DNA from: a virus | Strand: one strand, 5' to 3' | Length of the DNA: 46,182 nt | Virus record (IMG/VR): IMGVR_UViG_3300042691_043300 | Span: 1 to 46,182 of that record | Shown here: positions 35,210 through 42,541 of the stretch, one piece after another | Layout: every line of letters starts with the position of its first letter | Numbering within the stretch: position 1 is the first letter of the stretch | The notes under the pieces: generated by a model | The model's input: only the letters and a program-made list of their open reading frames with translations | Databases searched by the model: none | What the model was told of the DNA's origin: nothing | Program-made: the position numbers and the translations under genes

Positions 35210-35580
35210 TATTTAACTCCCATCTTTATAACCTTTGCAGTTGTGTCATTTGCATTCGCTAAAATTTCAGCACGTTCTTCATCAGTTAATCCATATGAAT
35301 TATCTTCGGTTGTTGTTGCTGTTGTTTTTACAAATCTCTGAATTATACCTGCTAATTTAATCAATTGTTCATCATTTTTCACACCCACTTCTAAATATTC
35401 TGCTACAAGAGGAACTAACAAAGCAGCATCATCAGGACTTTTAATAAATTCAGTTAATTTTTTTATTAGATTGGCTATTTGTGAAGATTTTTCATTTGAA
35501 TTTTCATGTATCTGCTTAAGAAGTTTATCAAACGTTTGCCCTTCATATATTTCAATTTCATGAAAATTTAATGAACTCAT
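35209..35580 (-). CDS. Hypothetical helical protein upstream of the spike gene
   Basis: The sequence of this 123-residue protein is almost wholly helical and acidic, with no cysteine, signal peptide or known motif. Its ATG follows AAGGAAA, and its stop overlaps the spike gene start by one base, so the two are translationally coupled. A chaperone or assembly partner for the spike would fit the coupling but is not supported by similarity. Confidence 0.65.
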   Translation of the reverse strand: MSSLNFHEIEIYEGQTFDKLLKQIHENSNEKSSQIANLIKKLTEFIKSPDDAALLVPLVAEYLEVGVKNDEQLIKLAGIIQRFVKTTATTTEDNSYGLTDEERAEILANANDTTAKVIKMGVK

Positions 35581-35588
35581 ATGTTTCC

Positions 35589-35879
35589 TTATGATATGTA
35601 TGTATTCAATTCATATTTGCCATCACCCATTCCGTAAACCTGAATGTTTAATTGTTTTGTTTGAGGCTTGCCGTTTTTCATCAATTCAATACTGAATCGG
35701 TTTGTTTTACCATCAGATGGCTTTTTAGGACCCATGCCTATTTTTGTAGCTGTTTCTTCCTTGCTATATTCATAACCTTTGCTTTCAGCATATTCCAATG
35801 CTGTGTTTATAGCGGAGGTGTATGAATTATGATATATCTGATATTTGTTTTCTTTTAATAATCCTTTAAGACTTATCAT
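35589..35879 (-). CDS. Small protein with capsid-targeting-like leader
   Basis: This 96-residue protein begins MISLKGLLKE, closely matching the leader of the HELTH metallopeptidase (MIRLIELLTE) and ending in the same L-x-E context. The rest has a helix (SAINTALEYAESKGYEY), a basic loop with Gly-Met-Gly-Pro, and C-terminal strands (KQLNIQVYGMGDGKYELNTY). The body could be a small alpha/beta domain. The ATG has a TATTTAT box 17 nt upstream and AAAGGAA near it. I infer head packaging from the leader and box. The activity is unknown. Confidence 0.72.
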   Translation of the reverse strand: MISLKGLLKENKYQIYHNSYTSAINTALEYAESKGYEYSKEETATKIGMGPKKPSDGKTNRFSIELMKNGKPQTKQLNIQVYGMGDGKYELNTYIS

Positions 35880-35894
35880 TTTATATTCCTTTTA

Positions 35895-36626
35895 TTATAA
35901 ATATTTTGCACTATTTATAAATCCGTCCTTTTGATAATCTCTAAACATGTCAGTAAACAGATCCTTTAAAATTTTAACAACCTTTGTTATGTTTTGAGTG
36001 TCAACATTTGACCGTTCACGAATAAGAATATAAAAAAACTTTTTGTTGTAAATATCAAATTCTGAACTGTTTTTCATCAATTCAATAATTGAATCAGCTA
36101 CCCTTTGATCTCTTTTAGATTTAAACAATTTAGTTAAATTTATCTCACACCAATTACACCATTTGATTAAAAAGTCTGACAATGTTTCTTGATAATTACT
36201 TAATATCACTTCATTTGTAATATTCCTCTCAGCATCAACCGCTTCTAATTCGGCTTTTTCTTTTCCTGCTTTATAAAGTAATTGTGAATTTTGAATTAAG
36301 TAATTTTTACAGATAATAGTAAAATATGAATATGCCCTACCTTTTGTTTCATCATAACCAGATATTTTTGTATATAATTGACATACAACCTCTCTTTGTA
36401 AATCAGAGTAATTTGTTTCATATCTATGAAATTTCCATGTATTTATGATATTTTCTGTTAGTTTCATAAATGCCGGATAGATATTATTATTGAACAAGCG
36501 TGTCCGTTCAACAAAATCGGATTCAGATAATTCATTAAATCTAATTATTGCATCTTGTACATCTTTGCCAAAATATATTTTGCGTGGCTTTTTTGCTTTA
36601 GGTGTTTCCAATTCAATCATCTCCAT
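35895..36626 (-). CDS. Late-transcription sigma factor, T4 gp55-like
   Basis: This 243-residue protein has the layout of phage gp55-type sigma factors. One segment contains NNNIYPAFMKLTENIINTWKF. The key region 2-like segment is QREVVCQLYTKISGYDETKG followed by AYSYFTIICKNYLIQ (about 78-112), matching the W/E...F/YDETK...A/YITQACFNAF pattern of T4 gp55 and the AFSYFS.AKNYLI pattern of marine-phage homologues. No region 4 is seen, as in gp55. It would direct host RNA polymerase to late promoters with sliding-clamp help. It overlaps the preceding small gene by 14 nt. The TATTTAT boxes in this window are its candidate targets. Confidence 0.8.
   Translation of the reverse strand: MEMIELETPKAKKPRKIYFGKDVQDAIIRFNELSESDFVERTRLFNNNIYPAFMKLTENIINTWKFHRYETNYSDLQREVVCQLYTKISGYDETKGRAYSYFTIICKNYLIQNSQLLYKAGKEKAELEAVDAERNITNEVILSNYQETLSDFLIKWCNWCEINLTKLFKSKRDQRVADSIIELMKNSSEFDIYNKKFFYILIRERSNVDTQNITKVVKILKDLFTDMFRDYQKDGFINSAKYL
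35897..35903 (-). promoter_or_regulatory. TATTTAT box (candidate late promoter) of a capsid-cargo-like gene
   Basis: On the minus strand AAATATTTATAATAAAA lies 17 nt before the ATG at 35879 and overlaps the TAA of the late sigma factor gene. Confidence 0.5.
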
Positions 36627-36951
36627 TTGTATTCGTTTCCTCGTTTTTTAATGTTTTCTTCAAATTATCTAATTCAATTTTCAATTCCTCAATAGTATTC
36701 TTGATTGTCTTGAAAACAAAACCTACTTCATCATCAGATTCGAATGAACCTAAGCGATCTATCCTTTTTAATTTCGATAAAACTTTTATGTAAGCAATTA
36801 GAAGATTTTCAACTAATGTAACAGAATTTGATTCAATTATACCGATTCGTTCAGTTTCGTTTTCAAGAATTTCAATTTTTTTGTATGCATTGATATTAGC
36901 ATATATCGATACAATTAATGATATTGAAATTATTATTAATATTATTGTCAT
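36613..36951 (-). CDS. Small membrane-anchored protein next to late sigma factor
   Basis: Residues 1-20 of this protein of about 112 residues form a single hydrophobic segment, followed by a coiled-coil-prone helix. A conserved-looking motif DRLGSFESDDEVGFVFKTIK follows, then a lysine-rich helical tail. I recall similar DDEVGF proteins in other T4-like phages, but no function. I use the ATG at 36951; a TTG two codons upstream overlaps the HD gene. It sits in the HD / this gene / sigma series with overlaps, so a link to late transcription is possible but unproven. Confidence 0.7.
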   Translation of the reverse strand: MTIILIIISISLIVSIYANINAYKKIEILENETERIGIIESNSVTLVENLLIAYIKVLSKLKRIDRLGSFESDDEVGFVFKTIKNTIEELKIELDNLKKTLKNEETNTNGDD

Positions 36952-36953
36952 GT

Positions 36954-37757
36954 TCAAACATTAAAAATTTCATCAAAACTTGTTGCTAAATTTTTACCCA
37001 ATTCAGCTTTCTTATCACTTTTTGTTTTTACATCCTTGACTTCATTTGAAATATATTTCAATTTTAAATCTTCTAATTTTGAGGTATTGAATTGATTTGT
37101 TGTTTTAGCCCATCTCTCAAATTCAAATCTTGCAGCTGCTAAATCAGCATTATGCAATATTTGAGGCATTGTATTACGCAATTTTGATTTCAATTGTTTT
37201 GTTAAATAATATGCTTTATTAGAATCATCATATACACCATCATGAATTCGAATACCTAAATATTCATTCCATGACATAGGAATGCGGAATGATTGCAATA
37301 AAAACAATGAACGGTCTGGAGTGAGCGTAAAAGGAATGTTATCATTTGAATCATATATTTTACCTTGATTTTTTCTATGCCATTCAGAAGTATTATATAT
37401 ATAACCATCTTTACCATCTCCAACAAATCCTAATTTACCTAAATCATGATTCATTGCAGCAAACATTAATTCTTGTACAGTAAATCCGGATATATCCATT
37501 CCCATTGATTCATAATGCTTGTATTCTAACAATGCAAAATCCATTACTCTCAAAACATGATCTACATATCCTCCAGGAATTGCATTATGATAATAATCAA
37601 TCGAAGATGCAGGTGAAAACATCAATCTTTCTTCACCTAATGCTGCATACATTTCCTTCAAACCTTCTGCTCTATCAGGAAACATTTTATCAATGCGTTC
37701 GAAAAACTTTTTGTAATTTGTTTGAATTTGTTCCGCTGTTAATGAAAACTGTGACAT
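36954..37757 (-). CDS. HD-domain metal-dependent phosphohydrolase
   Basis: This 267-residue protein carries the HD-superfamily signature: an initial His in GGYVDHVLRVMD (H67), the HD pair in MNHDLGKLG (H104-D105), IRIHDG further on, and the closing Asp in LHNADLAAARFE. All metal ligands appear present. Such enzymes cleave phosphates from nucleotides, cyclic nucleotides or (p)ppGpp. The substrate here is unknown. The gene lies directly upstream of the small membrane protein and the late sigma factor and downstream of element P5, so middle-phase expression is likely. Degradation of host signalling nucleotides would fit but is inference. Confidence 0.82.
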   Translation of the reverse strand: MSQFSLTAEQIQTNYKKFFERIDKMFPDRAEGLKEMYAALGEERLMFSPASSIDYYHNAIPGGYVDHVLRVMDFALLEYKHYESMGMDISGFTVQELMFAAMNHDLGKLGFVGDGKDGYIYNTSEWHRKNQGKIYDSNDNIPFTLTPDRSLFLLQSFRIPMSWNEYLGIRIHDGVYDDSNKAYYLTKQLKSKLRNTMPQILHNADLAAARFEFERWAKTTNQFNTSKLEDLKLKYISNEVKDVKTKSDKKAELGKNLATSFDEIFNV

Positions 37758-37768
37758 AAATATTTTTT

Positions 37769-38320
37769 TTATATTGTAATTAAATTTTGTTCAGTCATTT
37801 TATTTTTACTCATTTCAAAGGGACGAGGTATGTTTTTACCTAATTGTTTGCTTATAAATTCAGGAATTAATTTTTTAAAATAATTTTCTCCTGCAATATC
37901 AAGTTCTTTAAAATGTGAAATTGAAGTTGCAGCGCTGACTTTTACAGGTGAATCTAAATATAAAATTGGAATCATGCATGATAAAAAATAACCTCTTACT
38001 GAAAATGAAACAGTCATTTCGGGTAATTGTTTTTTAATATCTGAAATATATTCTGATAATGATATAAATTTCTGAATGTAATTATCAGAAGGGTCATCCG
38101 GATTCACATAATCTATACAAAAATTCAAAACAACATCAGGATTTACATTTATTTTTGCGCATTGCAAAATATGATTTCTAATAGATGTTGTTATTGAACC
38201 TAAATTAGGTGTTTGTAATGAATCAATCGTAACTATCATTTGTTTAGGATATTCCCTTTCTACGGTATTTCCTATATCAAATCTGTCAGGTATAACTTCT
38301 CCGTATATGTTTTCAGGCAT
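37769..38320 (-). CDS. Hypothetical protein with weak ClpP/crotonase-like pattern
   Basis: No family is recognised with confidence for this 183-residue protein. A strand MIVTIDSL, a helix, a strand VVLNFCIDYV, a helix (ISLSEYISDIKKQLP) and the segment VSFSVRGYFLSCMIPILYL follow the alternating order of ClpP/crotonase folds, where the Ser in an x-S-x-x-x-P/I context would be catalytic. The Gly-x-Ser-x-Gly and His parts are not clear, so it may be inactive or unrelated. It heads the operon with the HD protein and late sigma factor and lies just behind promoter-like element P5. Confidence 0.65.
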   Translation of the reverse strand: MPENIYGEVIPDRFDIGNTVEREYPKQMIVTIDSLQTPNLGSITTSIRNHILQCAKINVNPDVVLNFCIDYVNPDDPSDNYIQKFISLSEYISDIKKQLPEMTVSFSVRGYFLSCMIPILYLDSPVKVSAATSISHFKELDIAGENYFKKLIPEFISKQLGKNIPRPFEMSKNKMTEQNLITI

Positions 38321-38336
38321 GTTTTAATTGTTTTAT

Positions 38337-38368
38337 ATAAAATAGGTAAAAAACCTGAGAATACCAAA
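38337..38368 (-). promoter_or_regulatory. Host-type promoter-like element P5 (TTTG-N20-TATTTTAT)
   Basis: On the minus strand, TTTG (38368-38365) opens TTTGGTATTCTCA and is followed after 20 nt by TATTTTAT (38344-38337). This matches the spacing of P1-P4 and is close to the TTTGGAAATnTCA element. It lies in the 66-nt gap upstream of the operon that contains the late sigma factor, so it would place that gene under the host polymerase. Confidence 0.45.
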
Positions 38369-38386
38369 TATTAACAAAGTTATATT

Positions 38387-39496
38387 TTATGATTTGGTAA
38401 CACTTTTAAGATAATTCTGAACTGCTTCATGGCTCATATTTTTTATTTGATTAGGTGTCAATTCAGGTGTATTTTTGTCTACTGTTACTTCCTCTGTAAC
38501 AATGTCACCATCAGATTTTACTTTTATTATTTTACGTTCCTTTAATATCCGATTCGGATTTTGTTTTTTTTTCTGAATTGCATTATATATGTTTTCCACC
38601 GCAGGTAATGATTCCAATCTTTGTTTTTCAATGGTTTCAGCTTCAATGATTTCTTGTTCGCGCTTTTGTTCCTCTTCAATTTCATTTTCGCGCCTCATTT
38701 GTGTGAATGCAAAATTGGATGCTAAAACTAAAGCAATTGCTAAAGGATCGAAAACAAAAATTATTAATAATAAAAAATAATTAACAATCCTATCCATTGT
38801 GACACCTGTCAATGCACTTATATACTTTAAAGGTCCTAATTCTGCAGCTGCATCAGAATTGTTTTCCAATTCAATTTTTTCAACTTCAAATTTTCCTATA
38901 CTATCAGATGCAATTTGTATTTTTTGCGTCAATTCATCTCTTCTCTTAATTGCATCATCTAACTGAATTTCAAGAGATTTTCTTGCACGTGGATCATTTG
39001 ATCTTGAAGTTATAACTTTCCCAGTTTTCTTGTCAACAAATTGTACTTGTCCTGGATTAGCTAATGAATTTCTTAATTCTGAAATAGATCTAATTATAGA
39101 TTCTTTCTCTGCAGTATATTCAGATTTGGATTGTTCAAATATTTTCTGTTTTGTGTCAACTAATTCAATGCCTCTTGTTACAATTTTATCTTGATTTGCA
39201 GTCAATTGATATGCATTACTTAAAAAACCGTATATACCAGCGCTAGTAATTAGAACTAATACAACAGTTGCTATTGTCAGATATACTTTTAATAAATTGT
39301 TTATTGTTGACCAGTAACGATGTAATAATGTTGCAATGACTAATTTTGCAATTTCCAAACTTGATGCCATTATTATTACTTGTAATGATGCTCCAGCAAA
39401 AAGCTTGCTTAAACCATACACAGAATAAAATGCAGCAGATCCGCTTACAGATAATGCGGAAAAAAGGATTAGGTAAGGTAAAAATTTTTTCATCAT
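38387..39496 (-). CDS. Polytopic membrane protein with coiled-coil domain
   Basis: This 369-residue protein has hydrophobic segments at about 5-28, 33-57, 68-93 and 237-265, with a charged coiled-coil region between the third and fourth (about 100-220) and a charged tail after the last. Motifs such as SGSAAFYSVYGLSKLF, SLEIAKLVIATLLHRYW and VLITSAGIYGFLSNAYQ match a protein type I have seen across marine T4-like phages. Its function is unknown. It is larger than a typical holin. A role in membrane remodelling or in controlling infection of already infected cells is possible. A long leader (about 140 nt) separates it from promoter-like element P2. Confidence 0.8.
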   Translation of the reverse strand: MMKKFLPYLILFSALSVSGSAAFYSVYGLSKLFAGASLQVIIMASSLEIAKLVIATLLHRYWSTINNLLKVYLTIATVVLVLITSAGIYGFLSNAYQLTANQDKIVTRGIELVDTKQKIFEQSKSEYTAEKESIIRSISELRNSLANPGQVQFVDKKTGKVITSRSNDPRARKSLEIQLDDAIKRRDELTQKIQIASDSIGKFEVEKIELENNSDAAAELGPLKYISALTGVTMDRIVNYFLLLIIFVFDPLAIALVLASNFAFTQMRRENEIEEEQKREQEIIEAETIEKQRLESLPAVENIYNAIQKKKQNPNRILKERKIIKVKSDGDIVTEEVTVDKNTPELTPNQIKNMSHEAVQNYLKSVTKS

Positions 39497-39570
39497 GGTA
39501 AGTATTTGCCTATATCAATATTTTAACTGTTTATTCTCTTTTTTTTATTTTTATTCATTATTTCTGTATT

Positions 39571-39587
39571 ATCATAAATATTATGAT
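39571..39587. promoter_or_regulatory. Palindrome with TATTTAT core, possible operator
   Basis: A perfect inverted repeat with 6-bp arms (ATCATA ... TATGAT) and a 5-bp centre lies 75 bp upstream of the membrane-protein gene. It contains a TATTTAT box on the minus strand. It could be a protein-binding site or a chance AT-rich palindrome. Confidence 0.3.
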
Positions 39588-39626
39588 TTTTAAGTTACAT
39601 GAATATTAGTAAAATTGATATGGATA

Positions 39627-39658
39627 TGAAGTTAATAAAAAATATTGACATTTCCAAC
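39627..39658 (-). promoter_or_regulatory. Host-type promoter-like element P2 (GTTG-N20-TAACTTCA)
   Basis: On the minus strand GTTGGAAATGTCA (starting at 39658) is followed at the same 20-nt spacing by TAACTTCA (39634-39627). It shares GGAAATnTCA with P1 and P3. It lies directly after the terminator and would restart transcription for the membrane-protein gene. Confidence 0.5.
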
Positions 39659-39680
39659 CTTTTCTATATTTTTTTAAGAT

Positions 39681-39707
39681 AAAAAAAGCCCAACAATAAG
39701 TTGAGCT
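39681..39707 (-). terminator. Rho-independent terminator
   Basis: On the minus strand AGCTCAAC pairs with GTTGGGCT around a TTATT loop (8-bp stem with one G-U pair), followed by a run of seven T. It lies 24 nt after the stop of the 88-residue gene and would end the transcript coming from the right end of the window. Confidence 0.85.
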
Positions 39708-39730
39708 TAATAACAATTGATTTTCTGACG

Positions 39731-39997
39731 CTATTGTCGCATACCCCCCAACTTGTAATTTTTATGCATGTTAGTAAGAGCGAGTTCAGCTGTCTCTGAT
39801 AAACGTTTCAATTCATTAATTGTTAATTTGAACTCTTTATCACCTATGTGAAATGTACCACAAAAAGCGGTACGGCTTTTGTCCAAAAATTCCTTTTCTC
39901 TGAATGATTCATTCATTTCAAAATCAATTGTGTGGAAAAGTTTACCCATGTGACTTGTACGGTCCGGGTTAATTCCAAAACGTTGATTTACTGACAT
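39731..39997 (-). CDS. Small hypothetical protein
   Basis: I do not recognise this 88-residue soluble protein. Its N-terminal half is polar (NQRFGINPDRTSHMGKLFH). The middle has a strand-like AFCGTFHIGDKEFKLTINEL and the C-terminus an amphipathic helix (LKRLSETAELALTNMHKNY). The stop is TAG, and the strong terminator follows 24 nt later, so it closes its transcription unit. It lies 21 nt downstream of the methyltransferase gene. Confidence 0.7.
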   Translation of the reverse strand: MSVNQRFGINPDRTSHMGKLFHTIDFEMNESFREKEFLDKSRTAFCGTFHIGDKEFKLTINELKRLSETAELALTNMHKNYKLGGMRQ

Positions 39998-40018
39998 ATT
40001 TAAAGGTTTTGTTAAAAA

Positions 40019-40747
40019 TTAAAAGCTATTTTTTAGTATTACTAATTTGTACATATCTGGTACATCTGTATTATCAATGGCAAATTTAACATTCATATCA
40101 TATAATATTTTTGATAAAGGTGTTAATGAATATGATAATTCACCGGATGATTCAATACTATCATTATGTAATATAAATACAGTTCCTATATTGCACAAAT
40201 CTAATGATTTAGTAATCATCATTTTAATATAATCATACCGTCTGTCATCTGAATATATTTCAGGCCACAATCCGTAATCTAATGACATTGTGTTTATGTG
40301 ATAAACATAATCATATTTTTGTCCTGTTGATAATTGATTGTTAAAAATAGCTTCTTGTAAATTATATCTAAATGTGCTAAATGTTTGAGAGTATTTATGT
40401 TGCCCTATCTGAATCATAAGTTCATTAAGGTCAAGTCCTGTATATTTTACATTGGGATATCTATTTAATAGATAACTTCCGAAGTCACCTCTGCCACAAC
40501 CTACATCTAATACAGTTTCAATTCCAGTTACAATTGTACCGAATTCTGCAGCTCGATATAAAACATATTGTTGATAATCAGATTCATAACCTACAAAATT
40601 ACTATCCTCTATCATATAATTTGGATAGGGAGATTCTGTTTCAATTATATCTTCTTGTATATTTTCAATTACATCATCAACAATAGTTTCAGTTAAATTG
40701 GATGATTGTGATTCTACACTGCTTGTTAATTCCGAAAACCTTTTCAT
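40019..40747 (-). CDS. Class I SAM-dependent methyltransferase
   Basis: Residues 79-90 of this 242-residue protein (VLDVGCGRGDFG) are the SAM-binding motif I of Rossmann-type methyltransferases, and TGLDLNELMI gives the acidic motif II. The substrate cannot be told. There is no DPPY or NPPF motif for DNA amino-methylation, and a long N-terminal acidic segment (about 1-45) precedes the fold. A TATTTAT box lies 15 nt upstream of the ATG. DNA, protein or small-molecule methylation are all open. Confidence 0.82.
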   Translation of the reverse strand: MKRFSELTSSVESQSSNLTETIVDDVIENIQEDIIETESPYPNYMIEDSNFVGYESDYQQYVLYRAAEFGTIVTGIETVLDVGCGRGDFGSYLLNRYPNVKYTGLDLNELMIQIGQHKYSQTFSTFRYNLQEAIFNNQLSTGQKYDYVYHINTMSLDYGLWPEIYSDDRRYDYIKMMITKSLDLCNIGTVFILHNDSIESSGELSYSLTPLSKILYDMNVKFAIDNTDVPDMYKLVILKNSF

Positions 40748-40762
40748 AAAACTTATTTTTAA

Positions 40763-40769
40763 ATAAATA
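40763..40769 (-). promoter_or_regulatory. TATTTAT box upstream of the methyltransferase
   Basis: On the minus strand GGTATTTATTTAAAAA lies 15 nt before the ATG at 40747. This gene has no evident virion role, so it may be an exception to the late-gene pattern. Confidence 0.4.
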
Positions 40770-40770
40770 C

Positions 40771-41040
40771 CTATTCAGAATGGTTTTTTATAAAATTGCC
40801 AGAATTATTTTCACTTAAATTAGTATCAATACCTGAACCTATTTTTTTAGACCATTCTGAATCTATGTAATAATTTGCATTGGGATTATCTGCTTTAATA
40901 AATGAATGCTCAACACCGTTTTCCATTTTTACATTGTAAACCCTGCTTCTCTGTTTTGTTGCTTGCCCTGTTATCACACCTACCTTTTTGACACCGTGAT
41001 CTACAACAATTACCTTTTCTCCAATCCTGAATTTTAGCAT
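40771..41040 (-). CDS. Small KOW/SH3-like protein
   Basis: The first 55 residues of this 89-residue protein form a small beta-barrel pattern, FRIGEKVIVVDHGVKKVGVI then GQATKQRSRVYNVKMENGVE, like KOW/SH3-type domains found in nucleic-acid and ribosome-binding proteins. The C-terminal tail is polar and probably disordered. It is the first gene after promoter-like element P4, ahead of the methyltransferase, so it may be made early. Interaction with RNA polymerase or RNA is a guess from the fold. Confidence 0.7.
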   Translation of the reverse strand: MLKFRIGEKVIVVDHGVKKVGVITGQATKQRSRVYNVKMENGVEHSFIKADNPNANYYIDSEWSKKIGSGIDTNLSENNSGNFIKNHSE

Positions 41041-41062
41041 ATTTTTATGTTTTGTTATGCTG

Positions 41063-41094
41063 TAAATATATAAATAAAAAATGGAATAAACAAA
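41063..41094 (-). promoter_or_regulatory. Host-type promoter-like element P4 (TTTG-N20-TATATTTA)
   Basis: On the minus strand TTTG (41094-41091) and TATATTTA (41070-41063) are separated by exactly 20 nt. It lies in the 57-nt gap between the endolysin stop and the KOW-like gene and would give a leader of about 18-20 nt. The extended GGAAATnTCA part is weaker here (TTTGTTTATTCCA). Confidence 0.5.
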
Positions 41095-41097
41095 CTT

Positions 41098-42033
41098 TTA
41101 AGCAAATTTTTTAAGCATGTCAACTAATTCCTTTTGTGGAAACACATCAAATTTATCCTTTCTAACATTAGTGTGTGACAAAATACCTAGAACCTTACCT
41201 GATACTACATCTTTTGAATATTCAAATGCATCATTTGAAGACAATTTCACCAACCTTTGAGCTAAACCTTTACTCAAATCAATTGAATGTTTTTTTGAAA
41301 GCATCATTAATAGATTTTCTAAACTAGATATTTGTTCATCAGTATACTTATGCCAAAATTGATAACCTCTAAATTTAAAACCTAAATCACAAACATATTT
41401 TTTAGGTATCTCCTGTCCTGTATACGCATAATATTTTCCATTTCTCAAAGTTAACCATCCAAAATTACAAATTTCAATGCCTATTGATGTTTTGTGCATT
41501 TCAAAATTTATACCATGATCTGAAGTGCTACCTAAATGCCAACCGAAATACTCATCAGGTATGCATTTTACAATTTTACCATCATGTTCAGAATTGTCAT
41601 TTTTTACATTTATACCACCTATGACATAATGCGTTCCTATTCTTCCTCGTGTGTCATTTTCCCAACTTTCTATCGTGTCATATGGGTTATTCCAACCTGC
41701 TGTGTGATGTAAAAATATATAGTTTTTCCTTTGTATTTTGCCATATTCAGTCACATATTCATCACGGCTAAGCATGAGTTCATTTATTTCATAAGGTATT
41801 TCCGTTTCAGACAAATCTGTTGACGCAACACAATCAGTTTTTTCAATTTGAATTGAATCTAATTTATGTCGTTTAGCAAATGATTCATAGGTTTTTTGAT
41901 CTAACTCACCGTTTGCAACAAGACCCACTTTCATTTGGAAATTTTTAATTCCAGCTTTTGTATGAGCGTCTATAATTCCGGTTTCTTCAAAACCTAATAC
42001 CTTTTGAATTTTGCAAATTTGTTCTTGTGTCAT
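41098..42033 (-). CDS. Endolysin: peptidoglycan-binding domain + N-acetylmuramoyl-L-alanine amidase
   Basis: Residues 1-55 of this 311-residue protein are a PG_binding_1-type repeat (ICKIQKVLGFEETGIIDAHT, then LVANGELDQKTYESFAK). Residues about 100-290 are an Amidase_2/PGRP fold with zinc-ligand motifs LHHTAGW (H109/H110) and GWHLGS (H166), and SIGIEICNFG. It would cut the amide bond between muramic acid and the stem peptide at lysis. There is no signal peptide, so release would need a holin, which I do not see beside it. AAGGAAA precedes the ATG. The binding-then-catalytic order suits a Gram-negative phage lysin. Confidence 0.9.
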   Translation of the reverse strand: MTQEQICKIQKVLGFEETGIIDAHTKAGIKNFQMKVGLVANGELDQKTYESFAKRHKLDSIQIEKTDCVASTDLSETEIPYEINELMLSRDEYVTEYGKIQRKNYIFLHHTAGWNNPYDTIESWENDTRGRIGTHYVIGGINVKNDNSEHDGKIVKCIPDEYFGWHLGSTSDHGINFEMHKTSIGIEICNFGWLTLRNGKYYAYTGQEIPKKYVCDLGFKFRGYQFWHKYTDEQISSLENLLMMLSKKHSIDLSKGLAQRLVKLSSNDAFEYSKDVVSGKVLGILSHTNVRKDKFDVFPQKELVDMLKKFA

Positions 42034-42040
42034 ATTTTCC

Positions 42041-42541
42041 TTATGGCAATGATTTTAATAATGCACCTGACCAAGGTGTTGTTAAACCTGTATAAAAATT
42101 TGTGTATGTTCCTGAAATTGTTATCAAATGTGTTCGTATTACACCCATAAAAATTTTCATAAATCCATCAATGCTTTTATTATTTCGTATATGTGGACCT
42201 TTAAAAACACCTGTATTTGAAACTATAACTGTACCTGTTGGTCCTACACATACTTGACCTACCCAATATAATTTAATTACAGGTGCTATTAATTTAAAAA
42301 TGTTTATTTTTTTATAGCTCCCTGCTCGTCTCTGAGCTTCAAATACTAATTGCATACCTGCTATCAATAAAGGTATACGCAATCCACCTGTAACAAATTT
42401 ACCACCACCCGACATAGTTTCTATGTGATTCAAAACAAGATTATTATAAGCTCTTGAAATTGTAATCGCTTGAATATATTTATTCGAATGAGCAGGCCTC
42501 AGAGATACCATGCATTCTGCTTTAAATAATTTGTAACTCAT
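42041..42541 (-). CDS. Hypothetical protein, probable structural
   Basis: This 166-residue protein has an N-terminal helix (LRPAHSNKYIQAITISRAYNN), a Gly-rich loop (MSGGGKFVTGGLRIPLLIAG), a hydrophobic segment (FKLIAPVIKLYWVG) that might be membrane-associated, and a Gly/Thr-rich end. I cannot assign a family. It overlaps the beta-helix gene by one base and lies immediately upstream of the endolysin. A role in lysis is possible from position, but the protein lacks holin features and more resembles a tail or neck component. Confidence 0.65.
   Translation of the reverse strand: MSYKLFKAECMVSLRPAHSNKYIQAITISRAYNNLVLNHIETMSGGGKFVTGGLRIPLLIAGMQLVFEAQRRAGSYKKINIFKLIAPVIKLYWVGQVCVGPTGTVIVSNTGVFKGPHIRNNKSIDGFMKIFMGVIRTHLITISGTYTNFYTGLTTPWSGALLKSLP

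Larger units (their letters stand above)
39497..39730 (-). other. 234-bp regulatory gap: terminator, promoter-like element and palindrome
   Basis: This is the longest gene-free stretch in the window. Reading with transcription it holds the rho-independent terminator (39707-39681), promoter-like element P2 (39658-39627), a perfect palindrome (arms ATCATA/TATGAT, 39571-39587) that includes a TATTTAT box, then an AT-rich leader to the membrane-protein ATG. I see no convincing gene; the only frame, in the leader, is about 11 codons. Confidence 0.6.

Noticed and set aside
38345-38355. AGGT-AAAAA-ACCT-type short inverted repeat as terminator
   Set aside because: The stem is only about 4 bp and no T-run follows on the minus strand; it falls in the spacer of P5.
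39350-39375. TTTGGAAATTGCA on the minus strand, like the P1-P3 element
   Set aside because: It lies inside the membrane-protein gene, encodes a conserved-looking segment, and lacks the TAnnTTT box at the right spacing.
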